Origin: Dreissena polymorpha
Taxonomy: Eukaryota; Mollusca; Bivalvia; Myida; Dreissenidae
Assembly: GCF_020536995.1 (NCBI RefSeq)
Contig: NC_068366.1
Coordinates: 29,907,890-29,971,889 of the forward strand
Reading direction: 5' to 3'
Length of the DNA stretch: 64,000 nt
A program made the translations under genes and the position numbers. This document shows, piece by piece, positions 32,786 to 46,900 of the stretch. Below the pieces are notes generated by a model. That model made no database searches. It was not told where the DNA came from and was given only the letters and a program-made list of their open reading frames with translations. The number at the start of each line of letters is the position of its first letter. Positions within the stretch are counted from its first letter, which is position 1.

Positions 32786-35700
32786 TGGTGTCAGAGTAAA
32801 ACATTAACAACTTCGAATTCTACTTTGTGTAAAACTATCTACAAAATGGAATTAACTGAAATAACACCTCTGTGTATGAACTGGACTGATTCAAATCTTC
32901 CAGAGCAATGGAATAAATTCAAACGACACGTGAAATTGTTCTCCGGACCTCTGTCCTACCTATTACTATGGACAGTTGAAAAAGGAAGGGATATTCACTC
33001 CACGTGGGGTGACATATCTGAAGGAGATTCAAAAAAACTGGACACGTATTACACCAGATTTCAAGCTCACGTACAGCCAAACTGAATCCCATATTTGCGA
33101 GATACAAATTCTACAAAGAAATACAGGGCGGCGATTCAATCGACGCGTTCATCACTCGACTACGGTTGACAGCGAGAGACTGCAACTTTCGCGACACGGA
33201 CGACATGATTCGCGACCGCATTGTGTTTGGCACGAATTCATCGAAGATTCGTGAAAAGCTCATAAACATCGGAGCAGAACTAACTCTCGACAAAGCAATT
33301 CAGATTGCACAGTCCTTAGAGTACTCGCAGAAGCAGCTTCGGACCATGACTGAACAGGACGTTCATCGTATCCATACAATGTTATCAGGAAGTGCAGTGC
33401 AACCGCAGCGGCAACAGCTACAGTCAGATAGGCGTTCAGAATCAAACACCGCAAGGGTGAAGACGCGGGAACATTCCAAACAATCGTGTGACTTTTGTGG
33501 CAGAAAACATCCCAAGACTGCGAAATGCCCAGCGAAGGGAGTGACATGTCACAATTGTGGCAAAAACAATCATTTCGCAAAAGTGTACCGGTCAAAAAAT
33601 GTGCATGAACTGAGTGCAGAAACAAAAAGCTTATGTTACGAAACAAACAATGCATGTTACAATATTGATTGCAACATTGATATGGTAAGCAAGCTTTCTT
33701 CTCACCCTGATCGTGCATTTGTTCAATTAAATGTCGGCCCCTCCCGTGTCCCGATTCAATTTTAAATAGACACAGGTAGTGCAGTCGTAGTTTTACCGCT
33801 TAAACATGTTCGCACTTTAAATCTCAAAACCCCGTTGGAAGCGCCAAATAGCCGATTAACCTCATACTCTGGAAACACTCTCCCGGTGAAAGGGATGGTC
33901 AAACTGACATTGCGATACAAAGATTACCGAACAAATGTGCTACATTGTGGATGGTAATGCTTCCCCTCTACTGAGCCTCCAAGCTTCTGTTGACCCAGGT
34001 CTAATCACACTGACCTACGCTGTAGATAATTATCTCAGAAATGCCCCTTTAGACAAGGAATCGGTACTGAAAGAGTACAGTGACCTTTTACAAGGCGTGG
34101 GAACCATTCCAGGTGTTTGCAAATTACACATCAAGCCTGATGCCATACCTGTAATTACCCCCCCCCCCCCTAGACGAGTACCGGAAGCACGTAAGGATAA
34201 GTTACATAATGAGCTTCAACGCTTAGAGCGTTATGGCATAATTGCTAAGGTCACCGAACCTACTGACTGTGTAAACTCAATTGTAATTGTAGAGAAGCCC
34301 CAAACAGACAATTTGAGAATTTGCCTAGACCCAAAAGCATTAAATGACGCCATACGACGACCACACTACCCAAGGCCAACACTAGAAGACGGTACGTCAA
34401 AACTGACTGGTGCTAAGTACTTTAGTACACTAGACATTACGCATGCATACTGGAGTATCCCGTTTGACGAAGAATCTTCATTGTTGACGACCTTTAGCAC
34501 CGTTTTTGGTCGTTACAGATGGTTAAGACTTCCTTTTGGAATTTCTGCTTCATCGGACTTGTTCCAAAATAAAATGCACCAAGTATTTAATGGACTGACG
34601 GGCATGACAGCGTTTGTCGACGATCTGTTGGTAACAGGAAAGACCAGACAGGAACATGACACAAATTTGCTACGTTGTCTCGAGCGAGCACGAGCAAATG
34701 GAATACGGTTTAACCCGGACACATGCAAAATCGCAGTTCAAGCAGTCACATTCTTTGGTCATGTGATCAGCTCAAATGGACTGAAACCCGATCCTTCAAA
34801 AGTCGAAGCGTTCACAAAGCTAGGTATTCCAAAGAACAGAACGGAATTGGAAACCCTACTTGGCATGGTCAACTACCTGCACAAATTTGCACCAAACCTA
34901 GCTGTAGTAACGAGTCCCATGAGATCGTTACTTAAGAAAAACATTGAATTTATCTGGCATCACGCACAGACGGACGCATTCAACAAAATGAAGCACGTTA
35001 TTACACGGAGTCCTATCTTAGCATTCTTTGACCCTAAGAAACCAGTTACACTTGAATGTGATGCCTCAAAGCACGGTGTTGGCGCAGCCATATTTCAAGA
35101 TGGCCGTCCAATAGCCTATTCATCAAAAACATTGACACAGACTGAATCTGGTTACGCAAACATAGAGCGTGCGATGCTGGCTATATTGTTTGGTTGCAAA
35201 ACGCTTCCATCGATATATTTACGGTTGACGTGTGACAGTACACTCAGATCACACGCCATTATCAGTAATCATGAAAAAAAGTCACTTTCTGTTGCTCCAC
35301 CCCGTCTGCAAAGAATGATGTTACAATTGCAGAAATACGACCTTGACGTGCAACAAGTTAGCGGGAAAGAAGTTCCAATAAGTGATTTACTTTCCAGACA
35401 ACCAGTCACAGGTACATTTGAATTAGAAGGCCTTGACTTGCACGTACACACTGTTATGCAATCAAATAATGTTACTGACCGACGAATTCAACTTCTGCGC
35501 GAAGCAACGAAGAATGACCCTCAGATGCAAATGCTAAAAGCCACTATCCTGGACGGATGGCCAGAAACAAGGTCGCAGTGTAATAGGTCAATTCAAGAAT
35601 TCTGGAACCACAGGGATGAGCTATCCTGTGCTGATGACTTCATTTGAAGAGGTTTAAACAATAGTTATACCAAGACCGGTCAGACAGGAAATGATGCAAT

Positions 35701-36758
35701 CAGTTCACAATAGCCACATGGGTATCGAGAAAATAATTATCAGGGCAAAAGGAGCATTGTTTTGGCCCGGCATGGCAAAACAGTTAACAGACTATGTGCT
35801 AAATTGTAGTATTTGTCAGAAATACAGCCAGTCAAATCAAAAAGAACCACTGAACTCACATGAGGTACCACAGCGACCATGGCAATATGTCTCTTCTGAC
35901 ATATTCACGCTTAACAACAAAGACTACCTGATTACTGTCGACGCATACAGCACTTATTTCGAAATTGACTATCTACCTGACATGAAAAGTACAACAGTCG
36001 TTCGAAAATTCAAATTTCATCTTGCTAGACATGGTATACCACACAGACTTATGTCCGACAATGCTGGTCAATACACATCAGATGCAATGAGAAACTTTGC
36101 AAATGAGTGGAATTTTACGCAAGTATTTTCCAGTCCACTACATCCACAGTCAAATGGCCCAGCAGAACATGCCGTGAAAACAGCAAAACGTTTGCTACAG
36201 AAACCCAACGAAAGCGGACAAGATCCTTATTTGTGCATTCTTGAATACAGAAACACACCCCTTAAGTCTGGCTACACCCCTGCACAACTGCTAATGGGCA
36301 GATGCACTAAATCTGTAATACCGGTTACCCAAAAACATCTGCGTCCCCAAACACTTAACACAAAACATATTCAATCTTTTAAACAGAGAGAGAAAGAAAA
36401 ACAAAAGCAGAATTTTGATAGGTCAACGAAAACACTGCCAAAACGTGATGTCAATGAATATGTTCGAATGCAGCATGGCAAAATATGGTTACCAGCCAAA
36501 GTCATTAAGGTTCACGGTGAAAGATCGTACGAAGTGCAAACGCGAAGCGGCGGAATACATCGTCGTAATCGTAGGCTGTTACGCAAAACCAATGAGAGCT
36601 TCCCGGAAATCACCGATTTTGAGCCTTACATCTTAGCACAGACTTTCCCACAAGTAACCCCGATTAACACTCCCCACAGAAACAATGTTGATCAAGAGAT
36701 AACAGATCAGCATCCCCAATTAATGGCCCTTATCAGACACGATCGGGTAGAGTTGTGA
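32432..36758 (+). mobile_element. Ty3/gypsy LTR retrotransposon, fossil, 3' LTR not found
   Basis: A candidate 5' LTR (32432-32785, TG...CA, with a poly(A) signal near 32638) is followed directly by a primer-binding site TGGTGTCAGAG (32786-32796), complementary to a tRNA end as in many gypsy elements. Then follow a gag region with two CCHC-type knuckles (about 32850-33765), a protease motif IDTGSA (near 33768), reverse transcriptase with FVDD and RNase H (about 33935-35650), and an integrase with its HHCC zinc region and D-D-E core (about 35690-36758). The parts are in Ty3/gypsy order. A few breaks (about three to five) are visible and no 3' LTR was recognised, so it is a dead, incomplete but not very ancient copy. 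Confidence 0.88.
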
Positions 36759-37260
36759 AGCCAAACAAACTGTACAGTGGTGATCAATGGATATGTAAAT
36801 AACTGTAAATAAATATAGTTTATAGCTAACAGATGCAGCTTAAAAAAAGATGCATGACTACTATCATATTCAAAACAAAAATCAGTATTAAATATGCAAA
36901 TACTCATTGAAAAAAACAAAGCTGCACATGTTTACTAACTTCAACCTTATAGCAAATGAAAAATGCATAGAGATAGTTTTAATCAAATTAGTATAAGTGT
37001 ATTTTTATAAACACTAAATTGGCATAGCTTTGTAAAACAGTGTTGTATTTTTAACATAAAGAAAAGGTCAATCAATTAGTAACAATGAGTATACGAAAAA
37101 AATCGTTTAAAAAGAATTAAATATGGAAACTGCGACTGTTTTTTATGTATGTTTCAATGTTTAAAGAAATGCCTTTACGGCGCGCTATATTATAATTCTT
37201 TATTGTTTGTTTTGTAATTTCTTTTAGCGTTGCAGTATTGCTTATTGTTATCAAACAAGA
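36759..37260. other. Spacer and probable 5' region of the IRG gene
   Basis: AT-rich. A TATA-like word (TATATTATAA, about 37187) and a possible splice acceptor (TTTCTTTTAG, ending near 37226) precede the start codon. Either a promoter with a short 5' UTR, or a 5'-UTR intron ending here, would fit. Confidence 0.4.
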
Positions 37261-39794
37261 ATGTGTGGAAATTTTGGTTCAAAACCAGTTATCATATCTG
37301 AATGTAAGTATCTTAAAGATGTCTGTTATATATATAAATTAGTATTTTATTACATTGCTCTTACATTTGTCTCAGTCATAATGGCATCTGTTAAGCTCTG
37401 GAATTGTATCCTATTATATTTGCGAATAATTAACGTATGTCAAAACTATGGCCAACGTTCAAAGGTTAAATTGATCTACCATAGTATAAACTTATGCCGC
37501 ATCGACATCCTCACTGTTTAGGTGCATATAGCTGCGTTCAAAAATTAACTTTGCATGTTTACAAACAGAATTATCCGTATCATTCCTTCAAATTAATCAA
37601 CAAATCACTACTCAAACTATCAGTGTGGTTTCAAAATTAAGTACAGCCATTTTTACGAAAAACTCGTTACCACTAATTTCGAAAGCTTTATCGTACACAC
37701 TTGTGTTGTTAGTGAATTTGATTTGTGTACATAAACTAAAAAATTCTTCAATATAATATCAAATGAAAAGCATATCGTAATTTTCTTTCTTCTTTCTTCA
37801 ACATGTGTATGTAGCTTCAGATACAAATGGCGCTTGTGGTGAAAATAAGCAACAATCTTCACTCGAAAGCGACGAAGAGTGTTTCACTATAGGTATGTCC
37901 ACTTCGCAAAATGAATACTCACGTCCGCACGTCTGTTTGTACGCAAAAAGTCCGATTAATGTATCATTGTCCTTGACCCCTTCAAACCATGCCAGTCAAT
38001 GTGTCATTAATCTGTTTTATACCATCAACATTTCTGAATGATTGTTTTATTTTTAATTTATGCTGGTTTAAGCACTATTATCTTAATTGTTCTTGCATGT
38101 TTGTTAATACTTGTTGGTTTAATTTATACTTGTTATTTTATTAAAGATATTTCACAAATGAATGTGTTCTTATGTAAACTATGATTATAATTGGGATCTG
38201 AATTTCCTATTTAACACTAACCATGATGGCAAAGGACTAATATTTTATAAATGCTTTTAAGTTCTAAATGTTATTTAAAGAAGCTTATTCATATGTGAAT
38301 GATGAACAATAACTGCACAATGAACTGAATTCACTTGGCTTAAAAAAAGTCAATACAAAATACGAAACTAAGCGAAAAACATTTCCCGCACATTTAAAAA
38401 GGAAAGTGTGATTCTAGAACAACATGTCATTATCGGTTATTTTTACAAATATTTATTTCACAAATGTTCCTGTTAACAGCCTTATCAAAAATTGACGAAT
38501 TACATGGATTACTAAGAATCAATGATATATATCAAAACATATTGAAGAAGTATTTGTAAAACAAAATAACAATAAGTAAACACAGTCCTTAAATATTGAT
38601 ATTTCTAAAAAGGTGGAGGAGCAGCTGGATCAACTGGAAACGCTGAAGATGAACTATTGAATTCAACACTGCAATCAACCGATATCGGTGCCGATGCATA
38701 TTCGCACGGTAAGTCGCTGGGTATATATATGTGTGCGTATTAAAATGATGTACCACAAAGTACAACGGTCTGTTTTCATAGTGGCTGAAACAGAGTTTAA
38801 TTAGTTAACTTCATGTTTTGAAATCGTATGAACTTTAGGCAACATAAGACAAAATATCAAATCAGCGAAAGATATTCGCATATTGACACAATATGTAACA
38901 TTCAATGACAGGTCAAAACCCCATTGATTCATGTCAATATGGTTTCTTTCTCGTACACGCGCATATACTCGACCATGTTGACTCTTACAAAGAGCGGACT
39001 CGACAAAAAACGCCGCTATTCAACCACACATTGTTTTGTTGCACGATTGTTACACAGCCAAACGTGCTTTTTCATATGTTGACCACATCTACTTAAACTA
39101 GATTTTTATATCGACATCGCTATTAAATCGCGTTTTATATAATATGCAATGGGATTACCTTTAGCCATTTCTACCAGTTTTAGTTTACTCCATGAATAAA
39201 TTGTGTAGATCTTTGTAAATACAAGACAACTAGGGTAATCCGACGCCACTCTTAAGTATTTGTTTATTTAAGATGAATATCATATAGGGAGTGGAGCGTT
39301 AAATATTGACACTCGTAGGTAATGTGTAACATGAGCATCATGTCCTGAATAAGGAACACTATTTGCATATACAGTCAAAAATGACCTAACGGTCACTTGA
39401 GAATAACGGTCAATTGCAGACAACGGTCAGTCTGGATTCCCACCCCCTCCCCACCCCTGACGAAAATCACTCTATATTACACTTGAGAATAACGGCAAAT
39501 AGTCAATACGGCCAAAGGCAAGAATATTTCACTCTGAAAGTCATATTTCTAAACAATTTCTTAATTGCGCAATAGTGCTCGTATTTGAGCTCAATATTTT
39601 AAATCAATTATGTTAACGATGTTTTAATAAAGGATAAGCAACAGCCTCTTATGTTTATAAAAATGTAATATAGAACTGATTTGTACAGAATTGGAACTCT
39701 GGTAATTTTATACATGTATACATATGGGTTTTCATGACTAGAAATGCAAAAGTCTCTGATATTTCAAATATAGAAAGGTTATATTCAATTGTCT

Positions 39795-39825
<31 letters not shown>

Positions 39826-42030
39826 ACTTGAACGTTTGTATGGTTGTATTGTATGTTATTGAGACTATAATAAAGAATAAATATATATTTGAAATGAAAT
39901 CAACGATCACGCGTCAGTCGTTTCGAGTCGCGAAAATTAAGAACGCAAACGAAAAAGATGCACGTAACAATAAGAATGTAAATTAAAAGCAATATCGGTT
40001 ACATTCATAACGACTAGGCATGAGCGCGTGACAAAGTCAATCGATCTTTATGGCAGATAAGGTATTAAAAACTACACTGAGGTGGCGAGTGTTGTTATAA
40101 GAAGGCGATAAAGGGATAAGTGATCGTCTGTTCAGGAAAAATACACATTGCATTGCAACTTTTAGAACAAACTAAATATTTTTTTATCAAGATGTTTGCG
40201 TCTTTTTCTTTGAATAAGAACGATACAGTTATACCGTACTTTCGGTTTATGACAGCGATTCCGATTTTATATTTGTTCGGACGTGACGTCAATGACACGT
40301 GGCAATCTTTACTTGAAAAAACATCCTAATGAATGTACTGCGAACTCTCGGATATACTGAGTGAACGAGATGCATGAGTAAACAACAATTCTATCATTGA
40401 TAAAGTCATAGATTAGGTTTAAGAATAGTTATGAAATAAAATCACTTTATAGGACATTATTCTGTATCATTTAAAAAAATTTATTTACGTTATTATGCTA
40501 AGGTCTAGTTATCGCCAATGAGCCTTTGTTTTACACTGTGTGTTACCGACTGAGTGGGGTAACGACATGGACATACTACCAACTGACCAACCATCTGAAA
40601 AGTCGTGATCCAAGAATAGCGGTCACTCGTCGACAATGGTCAATTTGGCCATTTCCCTTGACTGGACTCGCTGTTCTCAGTTTTTACTGTGTAACGTTTG
40701 CTTCGGTTTTCTTGTTGTAGATGACTACGGGCTAGGAAGTGATCAAGTTGACGATACAATTTTGGTAAGTGCGTGCTTGAATTGTTCTGTTACACATGAG
40801 CTTATCAAATCTAAACTAAGATATTTTATGCACATAATTATGCATTTTCTTCCACAGTTAACTGAGGCTGAGCTAACTGACTATCAGAAGGTGCTTGATC
40901 AGTGTGGTTATACAGAGTTAATGAAAGTGCTTGATAAAAACAACAACAAGTGGAGAGATATCAAAATTAATGTTGCCATAACTGGTCAATCAGGAAGTGG
41001 CAAATCAAGTTTTATTAACGCATTGCGAGGTCTTAAAGACGAAGACGAAGGGGCTGCCGAGACTGGCTGTGTCGAATGCACTAAAGTCCCAACACCTTAT
41101 CGGCACCCAGACAACACAAATCTTGTTTTGTGGGATTTGCCCGGAGTAGGAACTAGATTCTGTCCGCAGGATACGTATCTGCAAAAGGTAAACTTCCAAG
41201 AGTATGACTTCATCATTCTGGTATCTTCCAGCCGTTTTACTGTATACGATACCTGGTTGGCAAAACAAATACAAGCTAAATTTAATGACACAAACATGTT
41301 TTTTATTCGGTCAAAAATTGATAGCGATTTAGAAAACAAACAGAAAGGGAGAAGGATACAGATGACAGAAAAGTCGAGGCTAGAATTATTTGCGGCAATT
41401 AAAAAGAACTGCCATGATAACCTGATGGAAGATGATATAGTAAACCCGAGTGTTTTCATGATAAATAACCATAATACGCACACTTTTGACTTTGAAAGGC
41501 TTGCAAATACTCTAGTTTATAAAGTGAACGCATTGAAAAGAGATGCACTTGTACTTTCAATTTCACCATTTACGGAAGAGATTGTAGCTGCGAAGGTCGA
41601 TGCTTTAAAGCGACGATTCAACGATGTTTCAAAGTGTGCGGCTGTTGCTGCTGTGAATTCAAAACGAGAAAAAGGTGAACGTTCAGAAATTGACATTTTA
41701 AAGGAGGAAATGCTTATGTACAAGAGACAACTCGGGATCGATGCACAGTCTCTGAACGTAGTTGCAAGCAAGTTCGAGATTGATATTGAAGAGATTTATG
41801 TTTCATTAAATTCTGAGACGCATGCAATATTGCGAAAGTTTGATGAGTATTATGCAATGCACAACAAAGACGTTCCATCTGTATTCTGTGGTTTACCAGT
41901 TCTTGGAATTATAGTGAAACTAAGAGAATATCAGGGACAATGTATTTCTTTTCTGAAAAAACTTTTACAGAAATGCATTAAAGAGAACGAAACTCTTCAA
42001 AGAAAAATATTGGAATGGTCGCACACTTAA
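37261..42030 (+). CDS. Immunity-related GTPase (IRG-like), five coding exons, 477 aa
   Basis: Proposed exons: 37261-37303, 37815-37892, 38613-38708, 40721-40764 and 40858-42030. Every junction has GT...AG, the phases agree (1,1,1,0), and the sum is 477 codons plus stop. The first four exons give an acidic, Ser/Gly/Asn-rich tail of about 87 residues without known domain. The last exon holds the IRG fold: P-loop GQSGSGKS at residues 130-137 followed by SFINALRG, the switch region GAAETGCVECT, YRHP, the G3 motif WDLPGVG (179-185), SSSRFT, and SKID (239-242) in the place of TKxD, then a helical C-terminal domain. IRG proteins bind GTP and, in vertebrates, act on membranes of intracellular parasites. 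The P-loop is of the GKS class. No signal peptide or membrane segment is evident. Further alternative exons in the 1.9 kb third intron cannot be excluded. Confidence 0.85.
39799..39826. repeat. (TA)n microsatellite in IRG intron 3
   Basis: A run of about 14 TA units. Confidence 0.9.
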
Positions 42031-42099
42031 CCCTTGACTCGTTATATGGTACCCAATATTATAAATATTTAATTGTGTCAAAAGGTTCGATTGTATATA

Positions 42100-42105
42100 A
42101 ATAAA
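42100..42105 (+). promoter_or_regulatory. Poly(A) signal AATAAA of the IRG gene
   Basis: AATAAA lies about 70 bases after the stop codon of the IRG-like frame, giving a short 3' UTR. Confidence 0.65.
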
Positions 42106-43266
42106 ATACGACTAGGGGTATCAGAAACACTGTTAATTACTGTGTTAAATTTTATTAAATACGGGCGTAAGCTGTCCAATTTAGGCAACAGAACAAATAT
42201 TTTGATGACAATAACACAAAACTAATCCATTGTCAACAACGAATTTTTATTAAGAGCATTTGACTACTAGTATTTTAGATGTAAATCTGCAGTTAGTTGC
42301 CTTTAACATATACATATTTCTGCTACCATGCATTTATTTTAGCAAAAACAAATATTAGTTGCTATTTGACACCAGCCTTTCCCAGCAGTAAATGTGGAAA
42401 TTATCATTTGTTGGCATTTTGACTCTAAATAACAATTCAACTTATTGTAAATAAATATGTATTGCTATTCATTACTTTTCAAGAATAAATCTATTAGGCC
42501 TAAGATATGCTACGATACTGCTTAATTTTTGTTGGAGAAATGATTGATGTTGCATGTTGCGCTGTGAAACCACATTGGTAACATTCTCTAAAATATCAAA
42601 ATACAATCTCCTGATTTAGTTCATAACACCATAATTTGATAATACGTATAGTTCCTTCATTTAATCCGACATCAGCAATTGTATTATTCTGTTTCTGTAG
42701 TACATATTAACTCATTGAGTAATTAAAATGCAATTAAATCGAATTTAAATGTTCTTTTATTGGCCTGTTAATTTTTATTAGTATATAAGGTTATTTTTTT
42801 ATTGGCACGTGTATGTTGTTGATTATCTGGGTTAAGTATGAGATTCATACCGTCATTCAAGCGGTTGATACAATCGAAAAAATGTTTTTAACGCTTATTC
42901 ATTTTGACAGTTATGACAGCAAGCATTGAGATTAAGAGGTTATGAACACTTTTCTTTGAAAATCAATAATAGTGTCAACATTTTAAAGTTAACCCAAATG
43001 AGCTAGTACATATTAATTGCAAAAAAAGCACCACTGTTAAATTTGGTGAAATAAACGCATGACTTTAAACAGAAACTGTTTTGTTCTTTGCAACAACTTG
43101 TTCTTTCATATGTTGAATATTATTTTCTATGCATAGCAAGATTTACATGAAAATTTCATCATTTAAATTTTAGTTGAACATGTGGATGTGTTTTCTGTAA
43201 ATAGTTTTATTGGTCAACAAATACATTTTGCAAACAGTTTAGCTCTGTATTGAGTGTCTTTTTTTA
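42106..43266. other. AT-rich intergenic DNA
   Basis: No gene or clear repeat was recognised. Confidence 0.55.
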
Positions 43267-43671
43267 ATGAACGACTCTTTGTATAAGTATGGATTTATGT
43301 AACGACTTTTTGCATATGTATGGGTTTATGTAACGACTCTTTGCATAGATATGGATTTATGTAACGACTCTTTGTATAAGTATGAATTTATGTAACGACT
43401 CTTTGCATAGGTATGGATTTATGTAACGACTCTTAACATAGGTATGGATTTATGTAACTACTCTTTGTATAAGTATGGATTTATGTAACGACTCTTTGCA
43501 TAGGTATGGATTTATGTAACGACTCCTTGCATAGGTATGGATTTATGTAACGACTCCTCGCATAGGTATGGATTTATGTAACGACTCTTTGAATAAGTAT
43601 GGATTTATGTAACGACTCTTTGCATAGGTCTGGATTTATGTAACGACTCTTTGTATAAGAATGGATTTATG
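43267..43671 (+). repeat. 31 bp minisatellite, about 13 copies
   Basis: The unit is TAACGACTCTTTGCATAGGT followed by ATGGATTTATG. Two variants, GTATAAGTATGG and GCATAGGTATGG, alternate irregularly, hinting at expansion of a dimer. Confidence 0.93.
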
Positions 43672-43984
43672 TTTATTTTTTATAACATCTAACACAAATA
43701 TACAATCCGTTTATTATGAAACGTAAAGATTTAAAAAAGAATACTTTCTGTTTAAGCAACATTACTGATCACGCCGGAAACTAAACAATCAATGTATTAT
43801 TGTCAATCGTGCCCTCCCATGTTTTTTCATATCAACGCAAAACGAACAAATGGAACAGTACTGTGTACATTAAACATAATATTTAAATATTAAACAGGAT
43901 ATTTACGTCAGTAATACTTGGTTGTTGTTGAACATTTAAGATAGAGTTTGTTTCTGTTATGATTTTGTTTAAATTAAATATGTA
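43672..43984. other. AT-rich spacer
   Basis: Nothing was recognised between the minisatellite and the LINE tail. Confidence 0.5.
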
Positions 43985-46900
43985 TATTTTTTTATTATTT
44001 TTTTTATTCAATATCATACATACAATGTAAACATGTATATGATCATACAATATAGTGATATACAAAGCAATAAAGTTCAGACATGTTTTACAAGATATGC
44101 TAATATATATTTATTTTTTTAGAGAGAAAAGAAAAGCACAACAGAGTAATAGTTATGAAAAATGATGAGTTGTATAAAGTCGGAAGAAAGCATACTGGAC
44201 TTGTGTTTTTTGTTTTATATTCACAATGATCTTGTCAGATTAAAAAATAAAAATTAAAAAAAATAAATAAACAAAACTATTTTAGAGAGATAAACTAACA
44301 TTAGGGTAAAATGTATATAAGTGGACAAAACATTATGAGAATTTAATCCGATTCCATTTTTGTTCAAAGATTTGTAATGTGTCATTACTGAGGGCTATTT
44401 CTTTCTCAATCTGGATTTTTAGTTTAAGACTATGGACAAAGCAATTAAAATTTGGTACTTGTTTTTTGTACTTCATGTTTAAGATAAAATATTTCATCAA
44501 TATAACCATAAAATTCACAATATTATTACAGTCTTTTGATTTCAATGAGTTAATTCCGAAACTTACATTTAAGAAAGATAGTTTAACGTTAAGTTGATGT
44601 TGTTCCAGAAAAGATATTAATTGATTCCAAATAGGCTGGATGTGTTTGCACTCCCAAAAAAGATGTTCTATAGTTTCAATGTTTTCACTGCAGAAGTCAC
44701 ACAGATTTGAGTTAGATAATTTGCATTTAAAGAGATATTTATTTGTAGCTATAATTCTATGGATGTATTTATATTGAAAATTTCTCAGTGTGCTTTCAAT
44801 AGTTGCTTTATATGGCATGGTAAATATGTGTTTCCAATTAAGTTCATTTTCTTCAAAAAGGACTTGCCATTTATTTTGGATTTTGGAGTTTTCTGTAGGG
44901 TTTTTAATTTGTAGTGTGTAAAATATTTTATTTGTTTTGTTTTTTCTTCCAATTATGTTTTCTACAAATGTTGTTTGAGTACATGGTGTATTATTTGTAT
45001 TGATTTCAGATTTAATATGTATGGGTATGGTTTTGATTAGTGTGTAGTACTTCAGAAATTTTTTTGAAGGTATTCCGTATATGTAGCATATATTATCAAA
45101 AGAGTAGAAATCCTTAATTCTGTAGTCATATAATTGGTCGACATATTTAATGCTTCGTTCAAACCAGTCTTTATAGAAAAACGTCTTATTGTTTGAAGTT
45201 ATGTCTTTATTGTTCCATAGAATTGTTTTACTGCTAGTTTGGGTTTCTAAGTTATGAGTGACATCACTCCACGCTGATAGAACATCAGACAGAAATATGT
45301 TTTCGTTTGCAATGTCATGTAAGATAGTATTGCTGATGTTACATTCAAAGATTAAGGAGTCACCATATTTTTTTAGGATTTTCTGGTAGAATAATTTCCA
45401 TTTACTCGTATTGGTATTATCTAGGTATCTTTTAACCCAGCTGCATTTGATTGCATTCAAGAATGAGTCAATGTTCGTTAATTGAATACCTCCATTTTCT
45501 ACAGATTGAATTAACTGAGTTCTTTTTATTTTATCAGGTTTACCGTCCCATATGAAGTTAAATATTGCTGATTTTATATCGTTAATAACATTATTTGGTG
45601 GATTTGGGAGGACTGTTAAAACATATATCAATTTAGGAAGTGCAAACGTTTTCAATACTGTGTTTTTTCCGATTAGTGTAAGTTTACGATGATGCCATGA
45701 TTTTAAGCAGTTTTTAAAATTCTGTAATTTAGGTAGTATGTTTTTAAGAACTGTATCCTTTTCATTATTTGTGATAGTAATTCCTAACGTTGTGGCTTCA
45801 TCGGATGTCCAATTAAATTTCATTTCTTTTTTATATTGAACATTACTTTGTTTTAATTTACGTACTCGAAGCACAGTACATTTACTTTTGTTTAGTTTAA
45901 GACCCGATGTCATTCCGTAAAGGGTTAGCGACTCTATTAGGTTATGGAAAGAATCATAATTGTCATTTAAAAAATAAGTTGCATCATCAGCAAATAGGGA
46001 TTGTTTGATTTCTTCGTCAGGTTCTAGTGATATGCCTTTTATGTGTTTATTTGATTGGATGTGATGTGATAGATACTCGATGCAAATAATAAATAGCGAT
46101 GATGAGAATGGACATCCTTGTCGAACCCCTCGTTCGATGTTAAAACTGTTCGAAAAGAAGCCATTATTAATAATTATACTGTTAATATCGGTATAGAATA
46201 GTTTGACCCATTGAATGAGACTTTCACCAAAGTTCATATTTTCTAAGCAAGAGAACATAAATGAATGATCAGCGAATCGAATGCCTTTTCAAAGTCTGCA
46301 AAGAATATTAGACCAGGATTATTTGAATTGTTGAAATAGTTCATGCATTCTTGGATAAGACGAACGTTTTCACCAATGTAACGTCCTTTTATGAAACCAG
46401 ATTGAGATTTTGAAATGATTGATGGTAATATTTTTTTTATTCTGTTTGCTATACTTTTAGTTGCAATTTTATAATCATTGTTTAGTAAACTAATCGGGCG
46501 CCAGTTTGCTAAGGATTCTAAGTTTTTTCCGGGTTTTGGAATAAGTGATATAATACCTTGTTTTTGTAGCGTAGTTAAGTTTTCGTTGTTAAATGAATAG
46601 TTAAGTGAATTAATTAGATGTGCTTTTATATCATTCCAGAATATTTTATAAAATTCGATTGTGATGCCATCAGATCCTGGGCTTTTGTTATTTTGCATTT
46701 CTTTTAGAGCTAATCCACATTCATATTCATTAAGCAATCCGTCGCACAATTGTTTTTCCTCCTGGTTTAAAGCGTGATGTGTATTTTTAAAAAGGGTGTT
46801 ATTTTCAACATTTTTTCGTTTATAGAGGGTTTCGAAAAATAAACTTTGTTCTTCTAGTATTTGAGTTCTGTTTGTTATATCTTTGCCATTGACTACTAAT

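Noticed and set aside
36759-36900. Possible 3' LTR of the gypsy element
   Set aside because: Only a short TGTACAGTGG-like word resembles the 5' LTR start; the rest does not match.
40526-40720. Extension of the IRG last frame upstream of 40721 (reading through introns from 40636)
   Set aside because: Splice acceptors at 40720 and 40857 with matching phases explain the sequence better; the upstream frame has no IRG similarity.
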